Shown here: in pieces, positions 17,249-27,200 of the stretch
Layout: each line of letters starts with the position of its first letter
How positions within the stretch are numbered: position 1 is the stretch's first letter
Assembly: GCF_029537735.1 (NCBI RefSeq)
Contig: NZ_JARPUQ010000002.1
Location: forward strand, 1,108,240 to 1,172,239
DNA length: 64,000 bases
Origin: Robiginitalea aestuariiviva
GTDB lineage: Bacteria; Bacteroidota; Bacteroidia; Flavobacteriales; Flavobacteriaceae
Reading direction: 5' to 3'
Translations under genes and position numbers: made by a program
The notes under the pieces: model-generated
Told to the model about the DNA's origin: nothing
Databases searched by the model: none
The model's input: only the letters and a program-made list of their open reading frames with translations

Positions 17249-19507
17249 ATGAAATACTTTATTGTAGGGCTTCTAGCCCTTTTGGCCCAGGGCACCTTCG
17301 CCCAGGCAGAACTCCATGGAAACATTAACGAAGCTTCCTCCGGCAACCCCCTGGAACAGGCTTCTGTTTATTTTCCGCAACTTGGTGCGGGAACATTAAC
17401 CGACGCCAATGGGAATTTTGAAATCCGCAACCTCCCGGCCGGCACCTATAAACTGGTGGTCTCCATTATCGGGTATGCTGCCTTTAGTGAAAACATCCGC
17501 CTGACATCAGGCGACAACCAGCGCAACATCAGCCTGCAGCCCAGTGCCATAGAAATGGAAGAGGTGATTGTCTCCACTCCCTTCCACAAACTGCAACGGG
17601 AAAATGTTATGAAGGTGGAACAATCCCCGATGAAAGCCCTCCGCCGTATAGCCGCTCCAACACTTGCCGAAGGAATCCGGGAGTTGAATGGCGTGGAAAT
17701 GGTGAGCACCGGGGTTGGTATCGGCAAACCCGTGATTCGCGGGCTGAGTGCCAACCGGGTGCTGGTCTACACCCAGGGCATCCGCCTGGAAAATCAGCAA
17801 TTCGGTTCCGAACACGGGCTGGGCGTTAACGATGCCGGAATTGAAAGCGTGGAAGTCATTAAAGGTCCGGCTTCCCTCTTATATGGCTCGGATGCCCTCG
17901 GGGGCGTCCTGTACCTGAACCCGGAGCGCTATGCGGATGCCGGGCAGGTGAAGGCCGATGCGGGGCTAACGGGATTCAGCAACACCTATGGGCTTATGGC
18001 CAATGCCGGCGCAGGGGTTTCGGGTGAAAAGTGGAAGTTCCTGGCTCGGGTGGCCCGCACCTCCCATGCCGACTATAAAGACGGGGAAGGTACCCGCGTG
18101 ACCAACAGCCGCTTTGGGGAATGGGACCTGAAATCAGGGCTGGCTTACCAGGCCGGGCGCTTCAAAAACGATTTTCGCTACAATTACAACCTGGCAGAAC
18201 CCGGGATTCCGGAGGAAATCGGGGAACAAAACAAAGACCGGACCCCGCTGCTCCCCTACCAGCGGATTGAAAGCCATATCCTGAGCAATACCTCCGAATG
18301 GTTCCTGCCAGAATCCAGCCTGAAGCTGATTTTGGGCTACATGGCCAATAACCGTCAGGAGTTTGAAGAACACGAGGAAGAGCCCCTGCCAGGCCCAGGC
18401 CCCATTGAGGAAGAGGAGGAAGGCCCGGCCCTGGATATGCAACTCAATACCCTAAATTACAACCTCCAATATCAGTTTGGCCTGGGGCTTGAAAACGTGG
18501 AAACCATATTGGGCATGCAGGGGATGTGGCAGACCAACCGGAATGCCGGGGAGGAATACCTGATCCCGGATGCCACGGTGGCCGATATCGGCTTAATGGC
18601 AACCTCACACATTCATTTCTCCCAGACGGACCTGCAACTGGGGCTCCGGTACGACCACCGGAACATTCAGGGAGACGCTACGGGCGATGTGGCCAGCCCT
18701 GAGTTTATCCCGGCTCTGGACCGCAATTTTGGGAGTTTCAACCTGGCTGCAGGCCTGCGCACCGACCTGGGGAATGGAGTAACCGGACGGGTTAATCTGG
18801 CCTCGGGTTTTCGTGCCCCCAACCTTTCGGAACTGGCCTCCAACGGAACGCATTCCGGTGCCAATCGCTTTGAAATTGGGAATGCAGATCTGGTAAACGA
18901 AAAGAACTTCCAGACCGATGTATCCCTGGAATACCAGAACGAACACCTGGAGTTAGGTGTGAACGGGTTCTTCAACCGGGTACGGGACTTTATCTTCCTG
19001 GCCCCCACGGGCGATATCAACGATGGTGACCCCGTCTATCAATACCAACAGGAGGATGCCTCTCTGTACGGAGGGGAATTTGGTTTGCACCTGCACCCCC
19101 ACCCCCTGGATTGGCTGCACCTGGAAAGTAATGCAGCCCTGGTAATCGGCTCCCTGGATAATGGGCGCGACCTGCCGCTGATTCCGCCCTTTACCTGGCG
19201 CAATACGCTGCGGCTGGAAGCAGGCAAACTGGGAACATCCCTCTCCAATGCCTATGCCTTCCTGCGCCTGGAAAGTGCTTTCCGCCAGGAACGCGTAAGC
19301 CCTTTCGAAACGGAAACCCCTTCGTACAACCTGGTACATCTGGGCTTTGGGGCCCAAACGGAATGGATTGGACAATCCCTGGAGTTTCGGGTACACGTAA
19401 ACAACCTGCTGGACGAAACCTACGTGGCACACCTGAGCCGTTTAAAGCCGGACGGGATACTGAATCCGGGACGCAACGTCAGCCTGGGAATGACCCTGGT
19501 GCTTTAA
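17249..19507 (+). CDS. TonB-dependent outer-membrane receptor
   Basis: 752 residues. A signal peptide ends near FAQA. A carboxypeptidase-regulatory-like domain covers about 22-105, a plug domain about 115-230 (KPVIRGLSANRVLVYTQGIR), then a 22-strand-type barrel ending in NPGRNVSLGMTLVL. An acidic insert near residues 370-395 (EEHEEEPLPGPGPIEEEEEG) lies in a predicted extracellular loop. This architecture imports bound metals, vitamins or small ligands. The His-rich upstream protein and the acidic loop make a divalent metal plausible, as inference. No SusD partner is adjacent, so it is not a typical polysaccharide locus. Confidence 0.9.
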   Translation: MKYFIVGLLALLAQGTFAQAELHGNINEASSGNPLEQASVYFPQLGAGTLTDANGNFEIRNLPAGTYKLVVSIIGYAAFSENIRLTSGDNQRNISLQPSAIEMEEVIVSTPFHKLQRENVMKVEQSPMKALRRIAAPTLAEGIRELNGVEMVSTGVGIGKPVIRGLSANRVLVYTQGIRLENQQFGSEHGLGVNDAGIESVEVIKGPASLLYGSDALGGVLYLNPERYADAGQVKADAGLTGFSNTYGLMANAGAGVSGEKWKFLARVARTSHADYKDGEGTRVTNSRFGEWDLKSGLAYQAGRFKNDFRYNYNLAEPGIPEEIGEQNKDRTPLLPYQRIESHILSNTSEWFLPESSLKLILGYMANNRQEFEEHEEEPLPGPGPIEEEEEGPALDMQLNTLNYNLQYQFGLGLENVETILGMQGMWQTNRNAGEEYLIPDATVADIGLMATSHIHFSQTDLQLGLRYDHRNIQGDATGDVASPEFIPALDRNFGSFNLAAGLRTDLGNGVTGRVNLASGFRAPNLSELASNGTHSGANRFEIGNADLVNEKNFQTDVSLEYQNEHLELGVNGFFNRVRDFIFLAPTGDINDGDPVYQYQQEDASLYGGEFGLHLHPHPLDWLHLESNAALVIGSLDNGRDLPLIPPFTWRNTLRLEAGKLGTSLSNAYAFLRLESAFRQERVSPFETETPSYNLVHLGFGAQTEWIGQSLEFRVHVNNLLDETYVAHLSRLKPDGILNPGRNVSLGMTLVL

Positions 19508-19529
19508 TCTCAAAAAATTCTGGGAGTAT

Positions 19530-19841
19530 TTATTTGACCGCCGGTTTTCCGGCGGTTTTTTTTGTGCCCCGCAGCAGGAAAGTATAGATCCACATCAGGG
19601 TAAAGGTGGGCACTACATCCGTGCCCGGGAGGAGCTCCTCTACAAAGGTGATAAAGGCCGCTGCCGTGCCGAATCGACCGGGATACATCCGGGTCATGAA
19701 CCAGCTGGCCAGGGGCGCCCAGATCAGGTCCAGGGCAGGGCCGAGGCCCGGAATCAGCATAGAGAGCATGCCAATGCCGTCAAGCAACAGGCTAAGGAAC
19801 AATTTCTTGTATTTCCCTTCCGGAGATTTCATGGCTGCCAT
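19530..19841 (-). CDS. small membrane protein coupled to folE
   Basis: 103 residues with hydrophobic segments around 13-35 and 80-95 and the motif IPGLGPALDLIWAPLASWFM, resembling small DUF4112-like proteins, though I do not assign it firmly. Its ATG shares one base with the folE stop (TGATG), so translation is probably coupled. The last codons lie in the terminator hairpin of the convergent TonB receptor gene. Confidence 0.7.
   Translation of the reverse strand: MAAMKSPEGKYKKLFLSLLLDGIGMLSMLIPGLGPALDLIWAPLASWFMTRMYPGRFGTAAAFITFVEELLPGTDVVPTFTLMWIYTFLLRGTKKTAGKPAVK
19537..19563 (+). terminator. terminator of the TonB receptor gene
   Basis: An 8-bp perfect stem (ACCGCCGG/CCGGCGGT) with a TTTT loop, followed by eight T. 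It overlaps the 3' end of the convergent small membrane protein gene, so those codons do double duty. Confidence 0.88.
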
Positions 19842-20440
19842 CAGGACAAATCGGAGCTAATGAGTTTCAGGAACTCATTCCGGGTTTCGATTTTTTCAAA
19901 CTGCCCCCGAAAACCAGAGGTTGTGGTCACGGAATTCTGTTTCTGAACCCCCCGCATCATCATACACATGTGCGCGGCTTCAATAACCACGGCAACCCCT
20001 TTCGGTTTCAGGGTATTATTGATGCATTCCAGGATGTCGTCCGTAAGGCGCTCCTGTACCTGCAGCCGCCGCGCAAAGACATCCACCACTCTGGGAATCT
20101 TGCTGAGGCCCACAATGTGCCCATCCGGGATATAGGCCACATGGGCCTTGCCAAAAAACGGCAGCATATGGTGTTCGCAAAGGGAGTACACCTCTATATC
20201 TTTGATCAGGACCATTTCGCTGTAGGATTCACGGAACATGGCGCCTTTTAGAATTTCCACGGCATCCTGCCGGTATCCCTGGGTAAGGAAAAGCATGGCC
20301 TTGGCGGCCCGCTCGGGTGTTTTGACCAGGCCCTCCCGTTCTGAGTCTTCACCCAGGTCGTCCAGAATACCCTCATAGCGGTTTCTCAGTTCCCGGGTTA
20401 CTTTGATGTTGTATTCTTCCAGATATCGGTAGGGAGCCAT
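19841..20440 (-). CDS. folE: GTP cyclohydrolase I
   Basis: 199 residues from the ATG at 20440 ([13 protein letters not shown]). Family motifs: [13 protein letters not shown], the zinc ligands in [11 protein letters not shown] and the later cysteine in [16 protein letters not shown], plus the GTP-binding GLSKIPR. It opens GTP to dihydroneopterin triphosphate for folate or tetrahydropterin synthesis. The longer upstream open frame is not family-like. The downstream small membrane gene is translationally coupled. Confidence 0.95.
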   Translation of the reverse strand: MAPYRYLEEYNIKVTRELRNRYEGILDDLGEDSEREGLVKTPERAAKAMLFLTQGYRQDAVEILKGAMFRESYSEMVLIKDIEVYSLCEHHMLPFFGKAHVAYIPDGHIVGLSKIPRVVDVFARRLQVQERLTDDILECINNTLKPKGVAVVIEAAHMCMMMRGVQKQNSVTTTSGFRGQFEKIETRNEFLKLISSDLS

Positions 20441-20593
20441 GGTCAGTGGATTTGCCCTAAAGATGGGAAAAAAAACCCAGATGAGCCCGCATAGCGATGG
20501 CAAATGATCGGCGGTATTGCATCGGAACCCACCGAGGTACATTTTGCCAGAATAGCGGTATTGCGTACTTTCAGACCCCGAAAGGAAAGCACT

Positions 20594-21262
20594 ATGATCC
20601 GCGCCCGACACATCCATAAATTTTACGGAAACCTGGAGGTCCTCAAGGATGTGGAACTGGACATTAGCCCAGGAGAAATTGTCTCGGTTGTCGGTGCCTC
20701 AGGGGCAGGGAAAACCACCCTGCTGCAGATTCTGGGTACCCTGGACCGGCCCAGCCCCGGGTATCCCACTCGTATTGAATTGAACGGGCAGGACCTAACC
20801 GGCATGGGCTCCCGGCAACTGGCCCGGTTCCGCAACGAGCACATCGGGTTTATCTTTCAGTTTCACCAGCTGCTTCCCGAATTTACCGCCCTGGAAAATG
20901 TCTGCATTCCGGCCTTCATCAAAGGGACCCCCAAAGAAACGGCCGAAAAGGAAGCTAAAGAGCTCATGGTGTTTCTGGGACTGGGCCACCGCCTTACCCA
21001 CAAACCCGCTGCCCTTTCCGGGGGGGAACAACAGCGCGTTGCCGTGGCCAGGGCCCTGGTCAACAAACCGGCGGTAGTCCTGGCGGACGAACCCAGCGGC
21101 AACCTGGATTCGGCCAGTGCGGACCGGTTGCACCAACTTTTCTTTGAATTGCGGGACACCTACGGGCAGACCTTTATTATCGTGACCCATAATGAAGAAC
21201 TGGCTGAGATGGCGGACCGCAAACTGACCATGGTAGACGGCAAAATCGTTTCCCACAGCTAG
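20594..21262 (+). CDS. LolD-like ABC transporter ATPase
   Basis: 222 residues: Walker [11 protein letters not shown]-loop [16 protein letters not shown], signature [15 protein letters not shown], Walker [13 protein letters not shown] and the H-loop VTHNEELA. The sequence around '[13 protein letters not shown]' is characteristic of LolD/MacB-type ATPases for lipoprotein release or efflux. No permease gene adjoins it, so the partner must be elsewhere. The ATG at 20594 ([12 protein letters not shown]) fits the family start. Confidence 0.9.
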   Translation: MIRARHIHKFYGNLEVLKDVELDISPGEIVSVVGASGAGKTTLLQILGTLDRPSPGYPTRIELNGQDLTGMGSRQLARFRNEHIGFIFQFHQLLPEFTALENVCIPAFIKGTPKETAEKEAKELMVFLGLGHRLTHKPAALSGGEQQRVAVARALVNKPAVVLADEPSGNLDSASADRLHQLFFELRDTYGQTFIIVTHNEELAEMADRKLTMVDGKIVSHS

Positions 21263-21263
21263 C

Positions 21264-22031
21264 ATGACTTTCGAGGCCTTACAGGAATTTATGGAAGCCA
21301 AGGCCGGGCAGTACCAACGGCCCGAATTCCTGGAAGCAGACCCCATTCAGATCCCGCACCGGTTTTCGCGGCGCGAGGACATCGAAATTGCCGGGTTCCT
21401 GACAGCGACCATTGCGTGGGGCAACCGCAAGAGCATCATCCGCAGTGCCCAGCGGATGCTGGAATACCTGGAACACACCCCTTTTGACTTTGTGATGCAG
21501 GCAGGGCCGGAAGACCTGGCCAGGGTAGAACCCTTCGTCCACCGAACCTTTAACGGCCTGGATTTTAAAACCTTCCTGATAGCCCTAAGACATCTCTACC
21601 GGGAATACGGGGGAATGGAACCATTATTTGCCCGTTATGCCGCAGATGGCAGCTTACAACCGGCTATTTCAAGGGTACGGGAACATTTTTTTGAAGTCCC
21701 GCACCAGGCCCGGACCGGCCGGCATTTCTCCAATCCCGAAAAAGGGTCGGCGGCCAAACGCATCAATATGTTCCTGCGGTGGATGGTACGGCCTGCCGAT
21801 GCCGGGGTAGATTTCGGGTTGTGGACGCAGCTCAACCCTTCGCAGCTTTCCTGCCCCCTGGATGTGCACAGCGGAAAAGTAGCCCGGGCACTGGGGCTGC
21901 TCAGGCGCAAACAGAACGATGCCAAAGCCCTGCAGGAACTGGATGCGGCCCTTCGGAAACTGGACCCCAAAGACCCTGTGAAATACGATTTCGCCTTATT
22001 TGGCCTTGGGGCTTTCGAACAGTTTGGATAA
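21264..22031 (+). CDS. TIGR02757-family protein (DUF2400)
   Basis: 255 residues, starting one base after the LolD-like stop. Conserved pieces include QIPHRFSRREDIEIAGFLTATIAWGNRKSII and RWMVRPADAGVDFGLW with SQLSCPLDVHSGKVARALGL. The C-terminal half resembles HhH-GPD DNA-glycosylase-like folds, which has been noted for this family as I recall, but the function is unknown. Confidence 0.82.
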   Translation: MTFEALQEFMEAKAGQYQRPEFLEADPIQIPHRFSRREDIEIAGFLTATIAWGNRKSIIRSAQRMLEYLEHTPFDFVMQAGPEDLARVEPFVHRTFNGLDFKTFLIALRHLYREYGGMEPLFARYAADGSLQPAISRVREHFFEVPHQARTGRHFSNPEKGSAAKRINMFLRWMVRPADAGVDFGLWTQLNPSQLSCPLDVHSGKVARALGLLRRKQNDAKALQELDAALRKLDPKDPVKYDFALFGLGAFEQFG

Positions 22032-22034
22032 GGT

Positions 22035-23174
22035 TTATTCCTTCACGATCCCATATCCCTCGGGCAGGTCAATCGCAATCTGCCGGCCGCCATCACCGAT
22101 AGAGCGATAAATAGCTTCCACAATAACCATATCTCTCCGCCCCATTTCACCTGGGGCCCGGTTGGGGGAGCCTTCCAGGATATGGCGGGCAAAATCGTCC
22201 ATTTGCAGCTTTTGCTGGGATTCGTGCGGGAATTCTATGGGGCCTTTTGAGGTATTTCCTCGTAACGGCCCGTAATTATTCGCCGGTTGTAATTCAAACC
22301 AGCCCGCTTCACAGGAGCCGTACAGGCGGTTGGCATTGGCGTTGTGGGAAGTCATCATCTGCCCCACTACCCCTCCGGGAAAGGTAAACTGGGCGGTGAT
22401 GGTTTCGTCCGTATCCCTGAAGTATTCCGGGCGGGTACTGAACTCCTGGGCACTTACCCCAATGGGATTTTTGCCACAGCTGTAAATGCAGCTCTGGATA
22501 GAATACACGCCCATGTTCATTAAAGCGCCCCCACCGGAGCGCTCCCGGTCCAGGCGCCACTGCTCCGGGTTGCCGCGCGAAATATACCCGGCATCCGCGC
22601 TCACAAAACGCACGTCCCCGAAGGTTTTTTCGCGTACCAGGCGCTTGATTTCCTGCGTATACGGCTCGGATTGCAGGCGGTAGCCCACACTGAGTTTTAC
22701 ACCAGCTTCCCTGCAGGCATTTATAATCGCATCGCACTCCGCAACGCTAACCGCCATAGGCTTCTCACAAATCACGTGCTTGCCGGCCCGGGCGGCGCGG
22801 ATACAGAACTCTGCATGCATGCTGTTGGGCAGCACCACGTAGACAATATCGATGTCCGGGTCATTGGCAATGGCATCGAAAGATTCATAGGAATAGACAT
22901 GGTCCTTGCCTATCCCGTATTCTGCCTGCCAGCGTTCGGCCTTGGCCGGGGTGCCGGTCACAATCCCGGCCAGGTGGCAATGTTTGGTCTGTTGCAGGGC
23001 CGGGGCCAGCTGATAGGTACTGTAACTGCCCAGCCCGACCAGGGCCACGCCCAGGGAGCGTCCCTGCCCCTGACGCGGTGTTGCCCCTTTTATTGAAAGG
23101 TGCGGTCCTGCCCAGAGGGCAGCCGCCCCTAATGCCATCCGGCTGCTGAAGGTTCTTCGGCTCAGGTGTTTCAT
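22035..23174 (-). CDS. Gfo/Idh/MocA-family oxidoreductase, likely Tat-exported
   Basis: 379 residues from the ATG at 23174. The N-terminus KHLSRRTFSSRMALGAAALWAG is a twin-arginine-like signal (SRRTF). A Rossmann NAD(P) site (GVALVGLGSYSTYQL) and the EKPMA motif follow. The C-terminal half is the beta-sheet substrate domain (GGALMNMGVYSIQSC). Members oxidise or reduce sugars and inositols. A periplasmic location with a tightly bound cofactor is inferred from the signal. Substrate unknown. Confidence 0.88.
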   Translation of the reverse strand: MKHLSRRTFSSRMALGAAALWAGPHLSIKGATPRQGQGRSLGVALVGLGSYSTYQLAPALQQTKHCHLAGIVTGTPAKAERWQAEYGIGKDHVYSYESFDAIANDPDIDIVYVVLPNSMHAEFCIRAARAGKHVICEKPMAVSVAECDAIINACREAGVKLSVGYRLQSEPYTQEIKRLVREKTFGDVRFVSADAGYISRGNPEQWRLDRERSGGGALMNMGVYSIQSCIYSCGKNPIGVSAQEFSTRPEYFRDTDETITAQFTFPGGVVGQMMTSHNANANRLYGSCEAGWFELQPANNYGPLRGNTSKGPIEFPHESQQKLQMDDFARHILEGSPNRAPGEMGRRDMVIVEAIYRSIGDGGRQIAIDLPEGYGIVKE

Positions 23175-23280
23175 GTTGGAAATTTCCCTAAAGATAGGAA
23201 ACAAACCCCTGAGCCTTACCCGGGGGTGTATATTAAAAGTGTTATTTTTATACCTGTAGAACCCAAGACGAGAACCACCT

Positions 23281-24771
23281 ATGAAAAGAGCTTTCCTCTC
23301 CCTGGCGGCGGCCCTGCTGCTTGCCTCCGGGCTTTATGGACAAAACCGGAAACTCCCGGCAGACACCACCGTGACCACCCAGCACAGCGTAACTGTTAAC
23401 GGCCAGACCTTTTCCTATACCGCAGAAACAGGGACCCAGCCGGTTTGGGATGAAAAGGGCGTACCTACCGCTTACCTCCACTACACCTATTACACCCGCA
23501 ACAATATTAAGGACCGCGCCTCCAGGCCCTTGCTCATTTCTTTTAACGGAGGCCCGGGCTCCGGGTCCGTCTGGATGCACCTGGCCTATACCGGCCCCCG
23601 AGTGTTGAAAATTGACGACGAAGGTTACCCGGTTCAGCCCTATGGGGTGGCAACCAACCCCTATTCGGTATTGGACGTTACCGATATCGTTTATGTTAAC
23701 CCGGCCAATACGGGGTATTCCCGCACTATCCCGGAAAGCGGAAAGGAAGTGGACCGGGAGAAATTCTTCGGGATCAATGCCGATATCAAATACCTGGCCG
23801 AGTGGCTAAACACCTTTGTATCCCGCCACAACCGCTGGCAATCTCCCAAATACATTATTGGCGAAAGCTACGGGGGTACCCGGGTGATGGGCTTGTCCTT
23901 GGCCCTGCAGGAACAGCAGTGGATGTACCTGAACGGGGTAATCATGGTATCCCCCGCAGATTATAAGGTTATCCGCGTGGGCGGGCCGGTGAGCAGCGCC
24001 CTGAATTTGCCCTATTACACGGCGGCAGCCTGGTACCACAAGGCCCTGCCCGCCGAGTTGCAGCAGAAGGACCTGTTGGATATCCTCCCGGAGTCGGAAG
24101 CTTTTACCGTGAACCATCTGATCCCGGCCATTGCCAAAGGCGGCTTTATTGACCCGGCTGAGCGGGATGAAATTGCCGGGAAGATGGCCTATTATTCAGG
24201 ACTGGGTAAAACCGACATCCTGCAGCACAACCTGGACGTGCCCACCCAATTTTTCTGGAAGGCCCTGCGGAGGGATAAGGGCGGGTTTACCGTTGGCCGG
24301 CTGGACAGCCGTTACCTGGGGATCGACAAAACCCTGGCTGGTACCCGACCGGACTACGCGGCCGAGCTGACTTCCTGGTTGCATAGCTTTACGCCGGCCA
24401 TTAACTATTACTTCCGCAATGAGCTCAACTGGAAAACCGACGTGAAGTACAACATGTTCGGACCCGTTCGGCCCTGGAACAACGAGAACGACAATACCCG
24501 CGATAACCTGCGTCAGGCCATGGCAGAAAACCCCTACCTGAATGTGCTGATTCAGTCCGGGTACTACGACGGGGCAACCACCTATTTCAACGCCAAATAC
24601 ACCATGTGGCAGGTAGACCCCAGCGGTCGTATGAAGGATCGTTTTGAATTCAAAGGCTATCGCAGCGGGCATATGATGTACCTGAGGCGGGAAGACCTGA
24701 AGCAGGCCAATGAAGACCTGAGGGCGTTTATCCTGCGTACGCAGGCCAATGGAAAAAGCGCAAAGTACTGA
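23281..24771 (+). CDS. S10-family serine carboxypeptidase, exported
   Basis: 496 residues with a signal peptide ending near LYGQ. Oxyanion region: SFNGGPGSGSVWMHLAYTGP. Nucleophile Ser in IGESYGGTRVMGL, aspartate in SGYYDGATTYF and histidine in GYRSGHMMYL complete the triad. It removes C-terminal residues from peptides outside the cytoplasm. The next gene (an unknown exported protein) starts 2 bases after its stop. Confidence 0.92.
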   Translation: MKRAFLSLAAALLLASGLYGQNRKLPADTTVTTQHSVTVNGQTFSYTAETGTQPVWDEKGVPTAYLHYTYYTRNNIKDRASRPLLISFNGGPGSGSVWMHLAYTGPRVLKIDDEGYPVQPYGVATNPYSVLDVTDIVYVNPANTGYSRTIPESGKEVDREKFFGINADIKYLAEWLNTFVSRHNRWQSPKYIIGESYGGTRVMGLSLALQEQQWMYLNGVIMVSPADYKVIRVGGPVSSALNLPYYTAAAWYHKALPAELQQKDLLDILPESEAFTVNHLIPAIAKGGFIDPAERDEIAGKMAYYSGLGKTDILQHNLDVPTQFFWKALRRDKGGFTVGRLDSRYLGIDKTLAGTRPDYAAELTSWLHSFTPAINYYFRNELNWKTDVKYNMFGPVRPWNNENDNTRDNLRQAMAENPYLNVLIQSGYYDGATTYFNAKYTMWQVDPSGRMKDRFEFKGYRSGHMMYLRREDLKQANEDLRAFILRTQANGKSAKY

Positions 24772-24773
24772 TT

Positions 24774-25358
24774 ATGAAGACCAAGGTAATTCTCTGGAGC
24801 CTCGCAGGCCTCCTCTGCTGGACGCAACCCCTAAGCGCCCAGGACATCCCTTCTGCCAGCTGGCAGATCGAAACGGCCCTGATGGCCGTGCCGGCGGACT
24901 ACCGGGCCAGTGCCCGGGTACTCGGGTACAACCCTTCCGGTGAACTGGTTACCCTAAAGCAAGGCGACGGCCCCTACATTGCCCTGGCCGACGACCCTGC
25001 CAACCCCCGCTTTTCCACCGCGGCCTACCACAAGGAACTGGAGCCTTTTATGGCCCGCGGGCGCGCCCTGAGGGCCGAGGGTAAAACCGCTCCGGAGGTC
25101 TTTGACATCCGTGAGGCAGAGGTAAAAGCCGGCACCCTCCCCATGCCGGACAAGGCCACCCTCTGCATCCTTACGGGGGAGGTGGAAGCCGGGACCGGTA
25201 AGATCCTGAACCCCTTCACCCGCTATGTGTTCTATATCCCGTACGCAACAGGGGCAACCACAGGCCTGCCCACCACGCCAGCTCCTCCGGGGCATGCGTG
25301 GATCATGGACCCGGGCACCCACCGCGCCCATATTATGATTACCCCCCCAAAACAATAA
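24774..25358 (+). CDS. exported protein of unknown function
   Basis: 194 residues. A signal peptide ends near PLSAQ. The mature part has no motif I recognise; it has one or two cysteines and a proline-rich C-terminus ending AHIMITPPKQ. It is tightly linked behind the S10 peptidase gene (2 bases) and 23 bases before an SGNH hydrolase, so a periplasmic role with them is likely. Confidence 0.75.
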   Translation: MKTKVILWSLAGLLCWTQPLSAQDIPSASWQIETALMAVPADYRASARVLGYNPSGELVTLKQGDGPYIALADDPANPRFSTAAYHKELEPFMARGRALRAEGKTAPEVFDIREAEVKAGTLPMPDKATLCILTGEVEAGTGKILNPFTRYVFYIPYATGATTGLPTTPAPPGHAWIMDPGTHRAHIMITPPKQ

Positions 25359-25381
25359 AATTACGGCTCCTGCCCAACGTC

Positions 25382-26095
25382 ATGAAAGCAACCTTTAAAT
25401 CCTTTCACACCCTTATGCTGCTCCTCCCCATTTTTTTCAGCAATCCAGTACAGGGGCAGGACTGGCCCAACCTACAGCAGTTCCGCGACGACAATACCGC
25501 CCTCTCTCCCCCTGCCGCGGATGAAGACCGGGTGGTGTTTATGGGGAATTCCATAACCATAGGCTGGCTCCATCAGATGCCGTCGTTTTTTGAGGGCAAG
25601 CCCTATATCAACCGGGGCATTGGCGGGCAAACCACCCCACAGATGCTGCTGCGTTTTCGTCAAGATGTGATTGCCCTGAAACCCAAGGTGGTTGTAATCC
25701 TGGCCGGGACCAACGACATTGCCGGGAATACGGGCCCCATGACCCTGGAACAAATCCTGGACAACCTGGTCTCCATGGCTCAGCTGGCCCGGGCCAACGG
25801 GATTGAACCTGTTTTGTCTTCTGTCCTGCCGGCCTTTGACTATCCCTGGCGCCCGGGATTAAAGCCCAATGAAAAAATTCCCCGTCTCAATGCCATGATC
25901 CGGGAGTACGCAGCACAAGAAGGCCTGGTATACCTGGATTATTTCAGCGCTATGGCCGACCATCGCAATGGCCTGGACAAAACCCTGGCCACTGACGAGG
26001 TGCACCCCACCCCCAAGGGCTACCAAATGATGGCGCCCCTGGCGGAAGCTGCCATTGCTGAGGCCCTGGAAAAATATCGGGGTCGTCAGGAATAA
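25382..26095 (+). CDS. SGNH/GDSL-type hydrolase, exported
   Basis: 237 residues from the ATG at 25382, with a signal peptide ending near VQGQ. Block I GNSIT, block II GGQTTPQ, block III LAGTNDIAGN and block V DEVHPTPKGY give the Ser, Gly, Asn and His/Asp of the family. Likely an esterase or deacetylase acting on acylated glycans in the periplasm. The upstream open frame lacks a signal. Confidence 0.9.
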   Translation: MKATFKSFHTLMLLLPIFFSNPVQGQDWPNLQQFRDDNTALSPPAADEDRVVFMGNSITIGWLHQMPSFFEGKPYINRGIGGQTTPQMLLRFRQDVIALKPKVVVILAGTNDIAGNTGPMTLEQILDNLVSMAQLARANGIEPVLSSVLPAFDYPWRPGLKPNEKIPRLNAMIREYAAQEGLVYLDYFSAMADHRNGLDKTLATDEVHPTPKGYQMMAPLAEAAIAEALEKYRGRQE

Positions 26096-26119
26096 AGCCC
26101 GGCTGTCTGCTTTCAAACC

Positions 26120-27130
26120 ATGGAAAAACCCCTTGTAAGCCTGTTGATGCCCTTTCGTAATACGGCGGCTTACCTGCCGGAATGCCTGGATTCCATCCGG
26201 GTACAATCCTATCTGCATTGGGAACTGCTGGCTGTGGACGACCATAGCACAGACGCTTCCCGCAGCCTGCTGGAACAGGCGGCCCGCGAGGATGAGCGCA
26301 TCCGGGTGCTGGAGCCCCAGGGCAGGGGGATTATCCCGGCCCTGCGCCAGGCCTACCGGCATAGCCGTGGGTCGCTGATCTCCCGTATGGATTCGGACGA
26401 CCGCATGGACCCCCAGCGGATGGAAACCATGAGCCGGCAACTGGTGGAAAATGGCGAGGGACACCTGGCCCTCGGGCTAGTCCGCTATTTTTCGGATCGG
26501 GGCATTTCCAACGGTTATGCCCGGTACGAATCCTGGCTGAATGCCCTTACGGCTTCCGGAGCCAATTTCAGTGAAATCTATAAAGAATGTGTTATCCCGT
26601 CTCCCTGTTGGATGGCCTGGCGTACGGACCTGGAGCGCTGCGGCGCCTTTAAGCCCGATCGATACCCGGAAGATTACGACCTGTGCTTTCGATTCTATGC
26701 GGATGGCCTTACATGCCTGCCTTCTTCGGAATTGCTGCATTACTGGCGGGATTACGAGGCACGCACCTCCCGGAATTCCGAGCATTACGCCCAAAATTAT
26801 TTTCTGGAGATCAAAACCCATTATTTCCTGCATTTGGACCACGATCCCACGCGACCCCTGGTGATCTGGGGTGCTGGCTTCAAGGGCAAGAAGGTTGCGC
26901 GGTTGCTGGACCAGGCAGGCGTGCCCTTCCGGTGGGTCTGCGACAACCCGAACAAAATCGGGAAGCGCATCTACGGCCATCTGATGGAACCCTATAGGGT
27001 ATTGCAAAAAGAGGACCGGCCCCAGAGTATCGTTACGGTAGCGAATGCCTCCGCCCAAAAGGATATCCGGGTATTCCTGGAGGGGCACTGCGGGCAACAG
27101 GCCATGGAGGACTTTTTCTTTTTTTGCTAA
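26120..27130 (+). CDS. GT2-family glycosyltransferase with an extra C-terminal Rossmann-like domain
   Basis: 336 residues. The GT-A domain (about 1-215) begins VSLLMPFRNTAAYLPECLDSI and has a DxD-like SRMDSDDRMDP. After it, about residues 250-336 (LVIWGAGFKGKKVARLL) form a second small nucleotide-binding-like fold. The added domain is seen in some Bacteroidota GT2 proteins; its role is unknown. It is a single gene, 24 bases after the SGNH hydrolase gene. Confidence 0.85.
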   Translation: MEKPLVSLLMPFRNTAAYLPECLDSIRVQSYLHWELLAVDDHSTDASRSLLEQAAREDERIRVLEPQGRGIIPALRQAYRHSRGSLISRMDSDDRMDPQRMETMSRQLVENGEGHLALGLVRYFSDRGISNGYARYESWLNALTASGANFSEIYKECVIPSPCWMAWRTDLERCGAFKPDRYPEDYDLCFRFYADGLTCLPSSELLHYWRDYEARTSRNSEHYAQNYFLEIKTHYFLHLDHDPTRPLVIWGAGFKGKKVARLLDQAGVPFRWVCDNPNKIGKRIYGHLMEPYRVLQKEDRPQSIVTVANASAQKDIRVFLEGHCGQQAMEDFFFFC

Positions 27131-27200
27131 GGCCGCCCCCAGGGCTGTCCGATTCCTGTTTGGCAAGCGAAACAGCCTGCGGGCTGCCTGATGAATTTCC

